64,000 nt of DNA from Chloroflexia bacterium SDU3-3. GTDB lineage: Bacteria; Chloroflexota; Chloroflexia; Chloroflexales; Roseiflexaceae. The position numbers were made by a program, and so were the translations under genes. Position 1 is the stretch's first letter. Every line of letters starts with the position of its first letter. The DNA lies in NCBI GenBank assembly GCA_009268125.1, contig WBOU01000008.1, positions 29,533 to 93,532 of the forward strand. Reading direction: 5' to 3'. Shown here piece by piece: positions 7,700 through 17,073 of the stretch. The notes beneath the pieces are model-generated. The model saw nothing but the letters and a program-made list of their open reading frames with translations, was not told where the DNA came from and searched no databases.

Positions 7700-10600
7700 C
7701 TACTTGGCCGGTCGCTTGGGCAGGGCGGTCACCGCCGCGCCAGCGGCTGCGCGCGGCGCGCTGCCCAGCGCTGTGCTGGCGGGCACGCTGGCCGAGGCGA
7801 TGTTGTTGTACGGGCCGCCGTCGCGCTCGTGGCGCTCCAGCACTGCGCCGTAGGTCGTCTCGGTGTTGGCCGAGTCGGCCTGGGCGTAGAGCGCGGTGCC
7901 TGCGGGCAGGCTGACGGGCAGCTCGCTCATGTCGGCGCGGAAGTAGGCGTCGCCCACCCGCAGAGTCAGGGTTGCCCCCGGCGCAAGCGGCAGCGCCGTG
8001 CCGGTGACGCCCCAGGCCGCCCCGCCGCCGCCCTGGGTCTGCCAGATCTGGTTGACCTTGGTGGGCGGTGTGGTCGGGCTGACGTAGAGGTCGACCCAGA
8101 ACGGATCGTTGACCGGGCCGTCGCCCTGGTTCTTCACCACCACCTCCACCGCGCCGCTGGCCACGCGGATCTCCTGCACCACCAGGTCGGGCATCAGGTC
8201 GGCTGCGGCGGTCATCACCAGCGGCAGGAAGGTGCGGAACACCCCTTCGAGGTAGGCGGGCTTGCCGCTGCTGCCGATATCGTTGGTCGGGTCGCCATCG
8301 CCGTTGGTGTCCTCGTCGATGGTGGGGATGCCGTCGCCGTCGTCATCGGCATCCAGGTAGTTGGGGATGCCGTCGCCATCGGTGTCGTCGTTGGCGGGGT
8401 TGTGGTCGGCGTTCAGATCCTCGGCGCTGTTCTTCACATGGTCGGCATCCTCATCGCCGTCGGGGTTGACGTAGTCCACGCTGGCCACGGCGGATGCCGC
8501 GCTGGCGTTGGTTGCCGCATCCACCGCCGCGCCCGCAGGCAGGGCGATAGCGACCTTGCCCGTGTCGGCCATGCCGCTCACGCTGATGCGGTAGGTGGTG
8601 CCGTCGTTGGGTGCGATCTCGGTGACGGCGGCCACCAGCGTGCCAGGCGCGGTGCTGGCGCTCAGGTCGACATCGGATGCGTCTAGCCCGCTCACCGGCT
8701 CGCCGAACACGGCGGTGAACTCCACCGGCGCGAGCAGCGTGGTGGGCAGCTGGCCAGCCGCCAGGGCCAGCGTGGTCGCCGGGGCGGTGCGATCCAGGGT
8801 GTAGTGCTCGCCAGCGGTGTAGCCCGCCGCCAGCGGGTTGCCCGCCGAATCGGCGATGCTGCCGTTGGCCAGCACATCCAGACGCAGCGTGCCGTCGCCC
8901 GTGCCAGTGCCCACCGTCACGGTGTAGGTGGTGCCACTGCCGCTCACGCCGGTCACGCTCGCGCCGGTGATGCTGGACACGGTTAGGGCGAAGTCGCCCG
9001 CGTCCACGCCCGTCACGGCCTTGGCGAAGGTGACCTGGAACTGCACGCTCGCCGCGTTGGTCGGGTCGGCATCCAGGCGGATCACGCCTGTGACGACCGG
9101 CGCGACCGGGTCGAAGGTCACGGTTGTGTCGGCGGGGGCAGGCGCGCCGCTGAAGTTGCCCGCCGCGTCGCTTGCCGCCCCTGGGTTCAGCGCGGCCACC
9201 ACATCGCCGCCGCCGGTCATGCCGCTCACGGTGACGCTGTAGGTGGTGCCGTCGTTGGGTGCGATCTCGGTGATGGTGGCCGCCAGCGGGCCAGGCGCGG
9301 TGCTGGCGCTCAGGTCGATGCTCTTGGTGATGAATCCGGTCACCGGCTCGCTGAAGGTGGCCAGGAAGCTGATCGGCGCGCTGCCGGTCGGGTCGGCCTG
9401 GGCCGGGGCCTGCGCGAAGGTCACGGTCGGCGCGATGGTGTCGACCGTCCAGGTGTAGCTGGCCGGGGTGGGGTCAACATTGCCGGTCGTGTCGGTGGCG
9501 CGCACGCTGAAGGTATGGCTGCCCTCGCTCAGGCCAGTGTAGCTCTGCGGGCTGGTGCAGGCGGCGTAGGCCCCGCTATCCAGCTTGCACTCGAAGGTGG
9601 CGGTCTCGTTCGCGCTAAAGTCGAACGTGGCGCTGGCGCTGTTGCTGGGGTTGGCGGGCTGGCTATCGATCGTGGTGTCCGGTGCGCTCGCATCGATCAG
9701 CCAGGTGTAGCTGGCCGGGGTGGGGTCGAGATTGCCCGCCGCATCGGTAGCGCGCACGCTGAAAGTGTGGCTGCCATCGGCCAGGCCGGTGTAGCTCTGT
9801 GGGCTGGTGCAGGCGGCGTAGGCCTCGCCATCCAGCTTGCACTCGAAGGTGGCGCTCTCGCTCGCGCTAAAGTCGAACGTGGCGCTGGTGCTGTTGCTGG
9901 GGTTGGCGGGCTGGCTGTCGATGGTGGTGTCGGGCGCGGTGGTGTCGACCGTCCAGGCGTAGGTGGCCGGGGTGGGGTCGACATTGCTCGCCGCATCCAC
10001 AGCGAACACACTCAGGGTGTGAGCGCCATCGCTCAGGCTTGCGAAGGTGACCGGGTCGGAGCAGGCGGCGTAGGGTCCGCCATCCAGCCTGCACTGGAAG
10101 GTGGCGGTCTCGGTGGCGCTGAAGTCAAACGTGGCGCTGGCGCTGCTGGCCAGCGCGGGCGGGCCGCTGACGATGGTCGTATCGGGGGCGGTGGTGTCGA
10201 CCGTCCAGCTGTAGCTGGCGGGCGTCGCGTCGGCGTTGCCCAGGCCGTCCACGGCGTAGACCGTGAAGGTGTGGCTGCCGTTGGCCAGGCTGGGGTAGCT
10301 CTGCGGGCTGGTGCAGCTGGTGGCGGCAGCACCATCCAGCGAGCACATGAAGCTCAGGCTGGCGGCGGGCGTCACATTGTCGCTGCCGCTAAAGGTGAAG
10401 GTGGCGCTGGTGCTATTGGTCGGGTTAGTCGGCTGGCTGTCGATGGTCGTGTCCGGCGCAGTGGTGTCGATCACCCAGGTGTAGGTGGCCGGGGTGGGGT
10501 CGACATTGCCCGCCGCATCGGTAGCGCGCACGCTGAAGGTGTGGCTGCCCTCGCTCAGGCCGGTGTAGCTCTGCGGGCTGGTGCAGGCGGCGTAGGCCCC

Positions 10601-13600
10601 ACTATCCAGCTTGCACTCGAAGGTGGCGGTCTCGTTCGCGCTGAAGCTGAAGCTGGCGCTGGTGCTGGTGGTCGGGTTGGCGGGCTGGCTATCGATGGTG
10701 GTATCCGGCGCGGTGGTGTCGACCGTCCAGCTGTAGGTGGCGGGCGTCGGGTCGGTGTTGCCCGCCGTGTCGATGGCGCGCACGCTGAAGGTGTGGCTGC
10801 CGTCGCTCAGGCCGCTGAAGGTGACCGGATCGGTGCAGGTGGCGTAGACCCCGCCGTCCAGGCTGCACTGGAAGGTGGCGGTCTCGGTGGCGCTGAAGTC
10901 AAACGTGGCGCTGGAGCTGCTGACCAGCGCGGGCGGGCCGCTGACGATGGTGGTGTCGGGCGCGGTGGTGTCGATCGTCCAGCTGGAGCTGGCGGGCGTC
11001 GGGTCGGCATTGCCCAGGCCGTCCACGGCGTAGACCGTGAAGGTGTGGCTGCCATTGGCCAGGACGGGGTAGTTTTGTGGGCTGGTGCAGCTGGTGGCGG
11101 CAGCGCCATCCAGTGAGCACATAAACGTTAGGCTTCCTGCGGGTGTGACATTGTCGCTGCCACTAAAGGTGAAGGTGGCGCTAGGGTTGTTGGTCGGGTT
11201 GGTTGGCTGGCTGTCGATGGTGGTGTCGGGCGGGGTCACATCGATAAACACCGAGAAGGTGGTGACATCGCCCGCCGCCACGAAGCGCGTGCCGACATCG
11301 CCGACCTCGTTTGCGACCACGCTGATGGTGTAGGTGCCGTTGTCGGCATCGTCCCACGCGCCGCCGGGTGGCGTGATGCGGTAGGTGGCGGTGCGCGGCG
11401 AGCCGTTTCCGGTAGGCGTGAAGCTCACCAGCGTCGCGGCCTGGCTGAAGCTGCTGGAGCCGGTCACCAGCACATCGCCGTTGCCCAGCGTGGCCGCGCT
11501 GATCGCGGCGTCATCGCTGTAGGTCACGGTGAAGTCGTAGGTGGTGTCGCCATTCTGGGGGTTGGCCACGTTGGCGGCGCTGCTGCCGCTCACCGTCGGC
11601 GCGTCGTTCGAGACGGTGATGGTGGCGGTGTTGTTGTTGTCGGCGGTCACACCGGTGGCGCTGCCGTCGGCGTCGTTCACCAGCGTGGCCCCGTCGGCCA
11701 GGCCGTTGTTCACCGTCACGCTGTAGCTGATCGTGAAGGTGTCCGTGTCGGTCGCCGATGCGTTATCGACATTACCGGGGTTGGTGACGCTGGCCGTGCT
11801 GAACGTCAGCGTCTGGCCGACCCGCGAGACGATGATCGTCGCGATCGTCATGCCGTTTGCGCTGACTGCCGAGGAGCCAGTGTTGTAGGTCACGCCTGCG
11901 GGCAGGGTGTCCACAATGCTGAGGTTGCTGGTGGTGCCCTCCATCATCGTGATGCTCAGCTCATAGGTGACCGTGTTGCCGATCTTGGCGGTGGCGGTGC
12001 TCACGCTCTTGCTCAGGCTGAAGGCCGTGGCTGCGGTGATATTTGGCGCGTTGCCGGTAGAAGTGTAGTTGGCGGCCTGGTTGCCCAGGCTGTTCTCCCA
12101 GGTGGCGGTGGCGCTGTTGCTGATAGTTGCGCCGGGGGCGATGCTGTCGCTCACCTTGCCCTGCACGATCACCGTCAGCACTTGGTCGTTGCTGCCATTG
12201 GTATCCTGCAGCAGGTTGATCGCGCCGGTGGTGCTCAGCGCGCCGCCGCCGAGCGAGAAGTTGCCGCTCACATTGGTGCTGGTCGCCCCGTCGCTGACGA
12301 TCGCGCTCACCAGCGTGAAGTTCTGGAGCGATGCAGGGAATGTGTCGCTCACATCCACATTGTAGGCGCCGGCGTTGCTGTTGGTGGTGTGGCTGACGCG
12401 GATCTGGTAGCGCACGCTGTCGCCCGCATCCACGCCGCCCGTGGCGGTGGTGATGGTGGTGACGGTCTGCAGCTCGGGGGCAACCACGGTGATGGTGGCG
12501 CTGGCGGTGTTGTTGGCGGTGTCCAGCTCCTTGTACAGCGAGGTCGCGCCGATCGTGGGGGCCACGGTCACGGCGGTGCCTGCGCTGGCCGAGGGCGAGA
12601 TCGTGGCGTTGATCGTGATCGTGCCGCTCGCGCCGGATGCCAGCGAGCCGATGTCAAAGGTGTAGGGCGCGCCTGCCACCGTGCCCACCGTGGGGCTGGA
12701 TGTGTAGCTGGGCGAGGTGAGCGTGGCAGGCAGCGTGGCCATGATCCGCACACCGGGGATGGGGTCTGGCCCGGCGTTGCTGTAGGTGATGGTGTAGCTG
12801 GCCGCGCTGCCCGGCAGTCCGGTGCCGGTCTTTGCGATGCTGACCTGGAGGTCGGCCCATGGCGCGACCTGCTGTCCATAGATCTCCACATCTGTTAGGG
12901 TTGGGTTGTCGCTGCCCTGCCAGACGGTATAGTAGCTGTTGTTGCTGGCCTCGCTGTAGGCCACGGCGGGGGCTAGGGCATTGCCGGCTGTGCTGCCGAT
13001 GTTGCCCATGGTGCTGATGCGGAAGGTGTCCTCCACCGTCGCCCCCGTGGCGCTCAGGCGTTTGCCGAGGATCTCGGTATCGTTGTCGATCAGGTTGTCG
13101 CTGGTGCCGTCGGCCCGCGTGGTGTTGAGCGAGTCGTCGCCGCTCCAGGTCACGAGGTACTCGTTGGCCGTGGGGTTGTAGGCCAGCGTCGGATCTTTTG
13201 CCTGGTAGGTGGTGTTGCCCGTACTGCCTGCGAAGCTGAGCCGCATGTCGTCGGTGCCAACCTCGGCCCCAGCGTTCGAGAGCCGCTGGCCGTAGATCTC
13301 GAACTCGCCGTCGGTGCCGGTGTCCTCGCCTGACCACACGACGAAGTATGACCCGGTGGTCGAGTTGAAGGCCACATCGGGGTCGACGGCGGTAAACCCA
13401 TCGATGGCCGAGCTGCCCATCATGCTGATCTGCTGGTCGTCGGTGCCGGTCTCGGCCCCGGCGGAGGTGAGGAGCTGGCTGTAGATTTCGGTGATCAGCG
13501 ATCCGCTGGTGTCCAGGTCGTCGCCCGCCCACACCACCAGAGATGAGCCAGTGATGGTGTCCACGGCGATCTTTGGCTTGTCGGCGAAGAAGACGCTGGG

Positions 13601-14890
13601 GTCTGGCGCGGCGGGGTTGCCCATCAGGCTGATCTGCTGATCGTTGGTGCCGGTCTCGACTCCGGCGCTTGTGACGCGCTGGATGTAGATCTCGTCATCC
13701 AGAAAGACCTCTTGGCCCGCCCATGCGATCAGGTACTCGCCGCTGATCGAGTTGTAGGCCACGTCGGGGTAGCGGGCGTCGGTGCCATCTTGTGCGGCGT
13801 CATCCATCTGCGAGTATCGGGTCATGCTGCCGCTGAGCGTGCCGTTGGCGCTCACCAGCTGGCCGTAGATCTCCGGCTCCTGTGTGCCGAAGGCGCTCCA
13901 GAAGATGCGCGTGCCCGACCAGACCACCAGGTACTGGTTCGTCGCCGGGTTGTAGGCCACCGAGGGGTCGCGGGCGTCATAGTTCACATCGTCCAGGGTG
14001 CCATTGTAGCCGATCAGGAAGTCGCCCCCGATCGGCGCGCCGCTCACGGCATCTACGCGCTGGCCCCAGATCTGCAGCTGCTCGTCGCTGCCCGTGTCGG
14101 TGGGGTCGCCCGACCAGACCACCAGGTACTCCTTGGCGGTGCTGTTGTAGGCGATGGCGGGTGCGAGCGCCTGGGTGTTCACATCGCCGTCGGTGCCCAT
14201 GGTGCTCAGGCGCACGTCGTCGGTGCCGATCTGCGGGTCGATGGTCACAGGGTAGGCGGCCTGGGCCAGCGCCGCGCCGTCCACGCGCAGCGTGGTGCGG
14301 TCGGCCTGCACGTCGAAGCTGGCCGGGATGCTCGCGCCCGTGGCGTCGTAGACATACACCTGGCCCAGGCTCACGCCGCCGCTGGGGTCGGCCCAGCGCC
14401 AGCCGCCGCTGGTGGTGGCGAACGCGCCTGCGCTGGCCACGCTGCCCTCGATCACGAGGTCGTCGCCGCCCAGCGCCAGGGGGGCGGGCAGCACAAACTG
14501 CTGCTCGACCGTGCGCTGGCGGGCCACATACTGCTCGACAATGCCGCCGCGGTCGTAGCCCACGGTGGTGGTGTCTAGCGGCCTCGGGGCCACCGGGCGC
14601 GTGCTGACGCCCGCGAGCGCCTCGCCCGCGCCGGAGCGCACCGCGCCCAGCCGCCACGACCACGTCGTGCCGCCGTGGCGGGGGATAAAGTCAAGACCAT
14701 CCGCCGCGAACTGGGCGGTGTGGTCGGCGTTGACGATCTGGTAGCCGCCGCCCGCCGCGATGATCGGGCTGCGCGCGGGTGTGGCGGCGACCGTGGCTGG
14801 CTGGGCCTGTACCGGCTGGGCGGTGGGCGGAATAACGTGTGAGAGCAGCGATAGCAGAGTCACCAGCGACAAAGTGAATTGTCTGCGCAT
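7700..14890 (-). CDS. Giant secreted multidomain protein (propeller-like repeats, DUF11, Ig-like array, calcium-type repeats)
   Basis: A 2396-residue exported protein with an N-terminal signal (about residues 1-30). Approximate layout: residues 222-675 hold seven repeats of about 65 residues, each with an AYN...EYLVVWSG core and most with EIYGQR, suggesting a seven-bladed beta-propeller; 676-1215 hold DUF11-type beta-sandwiches (YTITYSNAGPDP and similar); 1217-1820 hold seven Ig-like modules starting APDTTIDSQP or APDTTIVSGP; 1820-2140 hold three larger Ig-like domains; 2140-2210 is an Asp-rich thrombospondin-type-3-like stretch (DTDGDGIPNYLDADDDGDG) that should bind calcium; the end is a CARDB-like domain (DLVVQEIRV). 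No sorting motif or C-terminal anchor is visible. Function is inferred as surface adhesion or matrix. It is transcribed in line with collar-domain and binding-protein genes. Confidence 0.85.
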   Translation of the reverse strand: MRRQFTLSLVTLLSLLSHVIPPTAQPVQAQPATVAATPARSPIIAAGGGYQIVNADHTAQFAADGLDFIPRHGGTTWSWRLGAVRSGAGEALAGVSTRPVAPRPLDTTTVGYDRGGIVEQYVARQRTVEQQFVLPAPLALGGDDLVIEGSVASAGAFATTSGGWRWADPSGGVSLGQVYVYDATGASIPASFDVQADRTTLRVDGAALAQAAYPVTIDPQIGTDDVRLSTMGTDGDVNTQALAPAIAYNSTAKEYLVVWSGDPTDTGSDEQLQIWGQRVDAVSGAPIGGDFLIGYNGTLDDVNYDARDPSVAYNPATNQYLVVWSGTRIFWSAFGTQEPEIYGQLVSANGTLSGSMTRYSQMDDAAQDGTDARYPDVAYNSISGEYLIAWAGQEVFLDDEIYIQRVTSAGVETGTNDQQISLMGNPAAPDPSVFFADKPKIAVDTITGSSLVVWAGDDLDTSGSLITEIYSQLLTSAGAETGTDDQQISMMGSSAIDGFTAVDPDVAFNSTTGSYFVVWSGEDTGTDGEFEIYGQRLSNAGAEVGTDDMRLSFAGSTGNTTYQAKDPTLAYNPTANEYLVTWSGDDSLNTTRADGTSDNLIDNDTEILGKRLSATGATVEDTFRISTMGNIGSTAGNALAPAVAYSEASNNSYYTVWQGSDNPTLTDVEIYGQQVAPWADLQVSIAKTGTGLPGSAASYTITYSNAGPDPIPGVRIMATLPATLTSPSYTSSPTVGTVAGAPYTFDIGSLASGASGTITINATISPSASAGTAVTVAPTIGATSLYKELDTANNTASATITVVAPELQTVTTITTATGGVDAGDSVRYQIRVSHTTNSNAGAYNVDVSDTFPASLQNFTLVSAIVSDGATSTNVSGNFSLGGGALSTTGAINLLQDTNGSNDQVLTVIVQGKVSDSIAPGATISNSATATWENSLGNQAANYTSTGNAPNITAATAFSLSKSVSTATAKIGNTVTYELSITMMEGTTSNLSIVDTLPAGVTYNTGSSAVSANGMTIATIIVSRVGQTLTFSTASVTNPGNVDNASATDTDTFTISYSVTVNNGLADGATLVNDADGSATGVTADNNNTATITVSNDAPTVSGSSAANVANPQNGDTTYDFTVTYSDDAAISAATLGNGDVLVTGSSSFSQAATLVSFTPTGNGSPRTATYRITPPGGAWDDADNGTYTISVVANEVGDVGTRFVAAGDVTTFSVFIDVTPPDTTIDSQPTNPTNNPSATFTFSGSDNVTPAGSLTFMCSLDGAAATSCTSPQNYPVLANGSHTFTVYAVDGLGNADPTPASSSWTIDTTAPDTTIVSGPPALVSSSSATFDFSATETATFQCSLDGGVYATCTDPVTFSGLSDGSHTFSVRAIDTAGNTDPTPATYSWTVDTTAPDTTIDSQPANPTTSTSASFSFSANETATFECKLDSGAYAACTSPQSYTGLSEGSHTFSVRATDAAGNVDPTPATYTWVIDTTAPDTTIDSQPTNPTNSTSATFTFSGSDNVTPAASLSFMCSLDGAAATSCTSPQSYPSLANGSHTFTVYAVDGLGNADATPASYSWTVDTTAPDTTIVSGPPALASSASATFDFSATETATFQCRLDGGPYAACSDPVTFASLSDGAHTLSVFAVDAASNVDPTPATYAWTVDTTAPDTTIDSQPANPSNSTSATFDFSASESATFECKLDGEAYAACTSPQSYTGLADGSHTFSVRATDAAGNLDPTPASYTWLIDASAPDTTIDSQPANPSNSASATFDFSANETATFECKLDSGAYAACTSPQSYTGLSEGSHTFSVRATDTTGNVDPTPASYTWTVDTIAPTVTFAQAPAQADPTGSAPISFLATFSEPVTGFITKSIDLSASTAPGPLAATITEIAPNDGTTYSVTVSGMTGGGDVVAALNPGAASDAAGNFSGAPAPADTTVTFDPVAPVVTGVIRLDADPTNAASVQFQVTFAKAVTGVDAGDFALTVSSITGASVTGVSGSGTTYTVTVGTGTGDGTLRLDVLANGSIADSAGNPLAAGYTAGEHYTLDRTAPATTLALAAGQLPTTLLAPVEFTAVFGEPVSGLDASDVDLSASTAPGTLVAAVTEIAPNDGTTYRISVSGMADTGKVAIALPAGAAVDAATNASAASAVASVDYVNPDGDEDADHVKNSAEDLNADHNPANDDTDGDGIPNYLDADDDGDGIPTIDEDTNGDGDPTNDIGSSGKPAYLEGVFRTFLPLVMTAAADLMPDLVVQEIRVASGAVEVVVKNQGDGPVNDPFWVDLYVSPTTPPTKVNQIWQTQGGGGAAWGVTGTALPLAPGATLTLRVGDAYFRADMSELPVSLPAGTALYAQADSANTETTYGAVLERHERDGGPYNNIASASVPASTALGSAPRAAAGAAVTALPKRPAK
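9444..11243 (-). repeat. Ig-like module array with A-B-C-A-B-C-C order inside the giant gene
   Basis: Seven coding repeats of about 84-90 codons. Module type A carries GSDNVTPA and TIDSQPTNP, type B carries TIVSGPPAL, and type C carries TIDSQPANP with FECKLD. The order is A-B-C-A-B-C-C. The two A-B-C blocks are offset by 774 bp (compare 11212 with 10438) and the final C copy by 252 bp, with high DNA identity. This points to recent duplication of a three-module block followed by duplication of one module. Confidence 0.85.
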
Positions 14891-14982
14891 ACATGCCTTT
14901 CGGGCTGGAATGGCCAGCCCTTCCCAATGAGTACCTTTTGTAGTGTGGCCGCCCGCGCCGTGGGGTGGCCGGTGGGCAACGA

Positions 14983-16011
14983 CTAGTTCTCGAAGCTCTC
15001 GTAGCTATCCAGCCATCCCGAGCGCGGGCCGTCGCGCAGCTCGGCCAGGGCAGCTGATACCTCGGCTGGCCCAGCGAGCCGCTGGTGCGCATCATTGCCC
15101 GCCCAGAGCAGCAGCGGCGGCTCGGCGCACTGGGTGCGCGGCTCCATGCGCGCCTGCCCCAGCGGGCCTTCCCAGCGCGCTTCCGCCATGGCCAGCCCGA
15201 TCTGCTGGATCTGCTGAGGGTCGCCATCCGCCGCCGCCATGCCGATCGTCACCAGCTGGGCGGCCTGCTGCCCGAGCGCAGCCCACGGCTCGCACTCGGC
15301 GGGCCAGCCTGCGGCGGTGGCGGCGGCGATGCCGAGCGAGCGGGCGGCCAGCGCCAGGCTCGGCGTGCCGACCAGCGGGATGCTCAGCTCCTCTTCGGCG
15401 TAGAAGCGCAGGAAGTCGCGCGCGGCACCGCCGCGCAGCCCCGCGTAGATCATGTCGGGGCTGGCGCTGGCGATCATGCGGCGGGCCTGGTCGGCATCCC
15501 AGCCGCCGGTTGGCGTGTGCACCAGCAGGGTGCCCTGCGCGCTGCCGCCCGCCTGCGCGAAGGCCGTCTGGAAGGCGGCGCAGGCGTCGTACCCGCTGTG
15601 GTAGAAATCCAGCACGCTGGCGCAGCGCCGCCCGAGCTTCTGCGCCGCCCAGCTGCCCAGCGCCCACTGGCCCTGCCACAGGCCCAGCGTGATCTGGAAG
15701 CAGTATGGGTGCAGCTCGGGGTAGCGGGCGATATTCTCGCCCAGCGAGATGGCGATCAGCAGCCGCCCGTGCCGCTGGCAGATCTCGGCCACCTCGGCGG
15801 TGAGGCCGGCGTGCAGCACGCCCACCAGGATGTCGGCACCGCCATGCGCCAGCAGACGCTCGGCATGCTGCACGGCGGGGGCGTGCCCCGGCGGCAGCTC
15901 GGCGTGGTCGATCTGCGCGCCCAGGCTGCGGATGCCAGCAAGCACCCGTTCGCCGATCGGCGATCTTGCGGTTGGCGGCGTCAGCACGCCGATGGTGAGC
16001 GTTTTATCCAT
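14983..16011 (-). CDS. Periplasmic-binding-protein-like (type 1 fold) protein without signal peptide
   Basis: A 342-residue protein of the branched-chain-amino-acid/amide-binding type (LIVBP fold). It opens MDKTLTIGVLTPP, the first beta strand of the fold, with no export signal, so it should stay in the cytoplasm unless an unrecognised route exists. The middle segment (LGLWQGQWALGSWAAQ...YHSGYDACAAFQ) matches the exported homologue at 18161-19363, so the two are paralogues. It starts seven bases from the end of a collar-domain gene and precedes the giant protein gene. No transporter permease or ATPase accompanies it, so a sensing or ligand-binding role is more likely than uptake; the ligand is unknown. 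Confidence 0.7.
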   Translation of the reverse strand: MDKTLTIGVLTPPTARSPIGERVLAGIRSLGAQIDHAELPPGHAPAVQHAERLLAHGGADILVGVLHAGLTAEVAEICQRHGRLLIAISLGENIARYPELHPYCFQITLGLWQGQWALGSWAAQKLGRRCASVLDFYHSGYDACAAFQTAFAQAGGSAQGTLLVHTPTGGWDADQARRMIASASPDMIYAGLRGGAARDFLRFYAEEELSIPLVGTPSLALAARSLGIAAATAAGWPAECEPWAALGQQAAQLVTIGMAAADGDPQQIQQIGLAMAEARWEGPLGQARMEPRTQCAEPPLLLWAGNDAHQRLAGPAEVSAALAELRDGPRSGWLDSYESFEN

Positions 16012-16017
16012 ATGGTG

Positions 16018-16515
16018 CTAGCTCTGCGACGGGAAGATCCCCTGAAGGGCGATGATGAACGTAACGGTTAGGAATGGCATGCGATTCTCATGGGGCTGCG
16101 ATCCGCCGGTGCTGCCGATGTCGTTGCTGCGCATCAGGGTGTTGGCCGCGCCGGTGCTGTAAGCCCCGCTCATGCTGGCCCAGTAGTTGTTGGTGGGCAC
16201 CCGCGTGTCGGCGGGCGCGCTGGATGCCCGCAGCTGGTGGCTGTGCGTCGGCATCTCGGGCAGCGTGACCGTGTGGAACTCCTCGCCAGCGCGCTGGCCC
16301 AGCGTCCAGCTGTTGCCAAAGTGCATCGGCACACGGCCTCGGAAGTCGGGCAGGGCGAAGGTGGTCTGGCCATTGCCGCCGTAGGTGGTGCCCAGCAGCG
16401 AGAACAGCGCCTGGTTCTGGTTGATCGACAGCAGCTGGCCGTTGCAGAAGGCCCAGCCCTTTGGCGGAAAGTTAAACGAGACCACGCGGATCTCGGCGAG
16501 ATATGGCTCGGACAT
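16018..16515 (-). CDS. Phage tail collar domain protein 1 (microcystin-dependent-protein-like)
   Basis: A 165-residue protein with the Tail Collar fold. The conserved opening EIRVVSFNFPPKGWAFCNGQ is followed by LGTTYGGNG, FALPDFRGRVP, a histidine-rich MPTHSHQL segment and the closing TVTFIIALQGIFPSQ. This compact form is found in bacterial MdpB-like proteins and in phage tail fibre tips, where it trimerises. No baseplate, sheath or other tail genes are present. It is the third of three tandem paralogues in the transcriptional order, 21 bp after the second. Confidence 0.88.
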   Translation of the reverse strand: MSEPYLAEIRVVSFNFPPKGWAFCNGQLLSINQNQALFSLLGTTYGGNGQTTFALPDFRGRVPMHFGNSWTLGQRAGEEFHTVTLPEMPTHSHQLRASSAPADTRVPTNNYWASMSGAYSTGAANTLMRSNDIGSTGGSQPHENRMPFLTVTFIIALQGIFPSQS

Positions 16516-16536
16516 CGGTTTGCTCCTTGTTGGCGG

Positions 16537-17052
16537 CTAGCCTCGTGGCGGGAAGATGCCCTGCAGCGCGATGATGAAGGTCACCACAAGGTATGGCTGC
16601 ATGTTGTTATGGGGCTGGAAGCCGCCGGCGAGCGCCAGCGCGTCGGCGGCCATGTTCACGTTTGCGCTGCTGATGTAGTTTGCCGCGCTGCGCTGGGCCG
16701 CCCACGCCATATTGGTGGGCGAGTTGACCCCGCCAGGATTTGACTGCGCCTGGGTAGTGTGGGTGTGGGCGGGTATCTCGCTTGTTAGCAGCGTGACGCT
16801 CTCTGTGCCGCTCGCCTCGCCGAGATAGTGCTCTGAGAGGCCCGGCCCCTGGCCCTGGTGGATGGGCACGTTCCCGATTAGGTTGGGCAGGGCGAAGGTG
16901 CTCTTGCCATCGCCGCCGTAGTAGGTGCCCAGCAGCGAAAATAAGGCAGTATTTTGCGAGATCGGCATCAGTTGGCCATTGCAGAAGGCCCAGCCCACTG
17001 GGGCAAAGTTCCCAGCGAACATGCGGATCTCGCCAAGGAATTGGTCGGACAT
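16537..17052 (-). CDS. Phage tail collar domain protein 2
   Basis: A 171-residue paralogue of its neighbours: DQFLGEIRMFAGNFAPVGWAF, LGTYYGGDG, FALPNLIGNVPIH and VTFIIALQGIFPPRG are all present. The variable middle (about residues 75-140) differs strongly between the three copies, while the N-terminal collar and the C-terminal FIIALQGIFP strand are conserved. That fits one scaffold displaying different tips. It lies between collar genes 3 and 1 with gaps of about 20 bp, each carrying a purine-rich ribosome-binding site. Confidence 0.88.
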   Translation of the reverse strand: MSDQFLGEIRMFAGNFAPVGWAFCNGQLMPISQNTALFSLLGTYYGGDGKSTFALPNLIGNVPIHQGQGPGLSEHYLGEASGTESVTLLTSEIPAHTHTTQAQSNPGGVNSPTNMAWAAQRSAANYISSANVNMAADALALAGGFQPHNNMQPYLVVTFIIALQGIFPPRG

Positions 17053-17073
17053 CGTGGTGGTCCTTTCGTGCGC

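Noticed and set aside
9515..11116. 533-codon plus-strand frame opposite the Ig array
   Set aside because: Its repetitive Gly/Val/Arg sequence is the complement of the Ig repeats and has no start signal.
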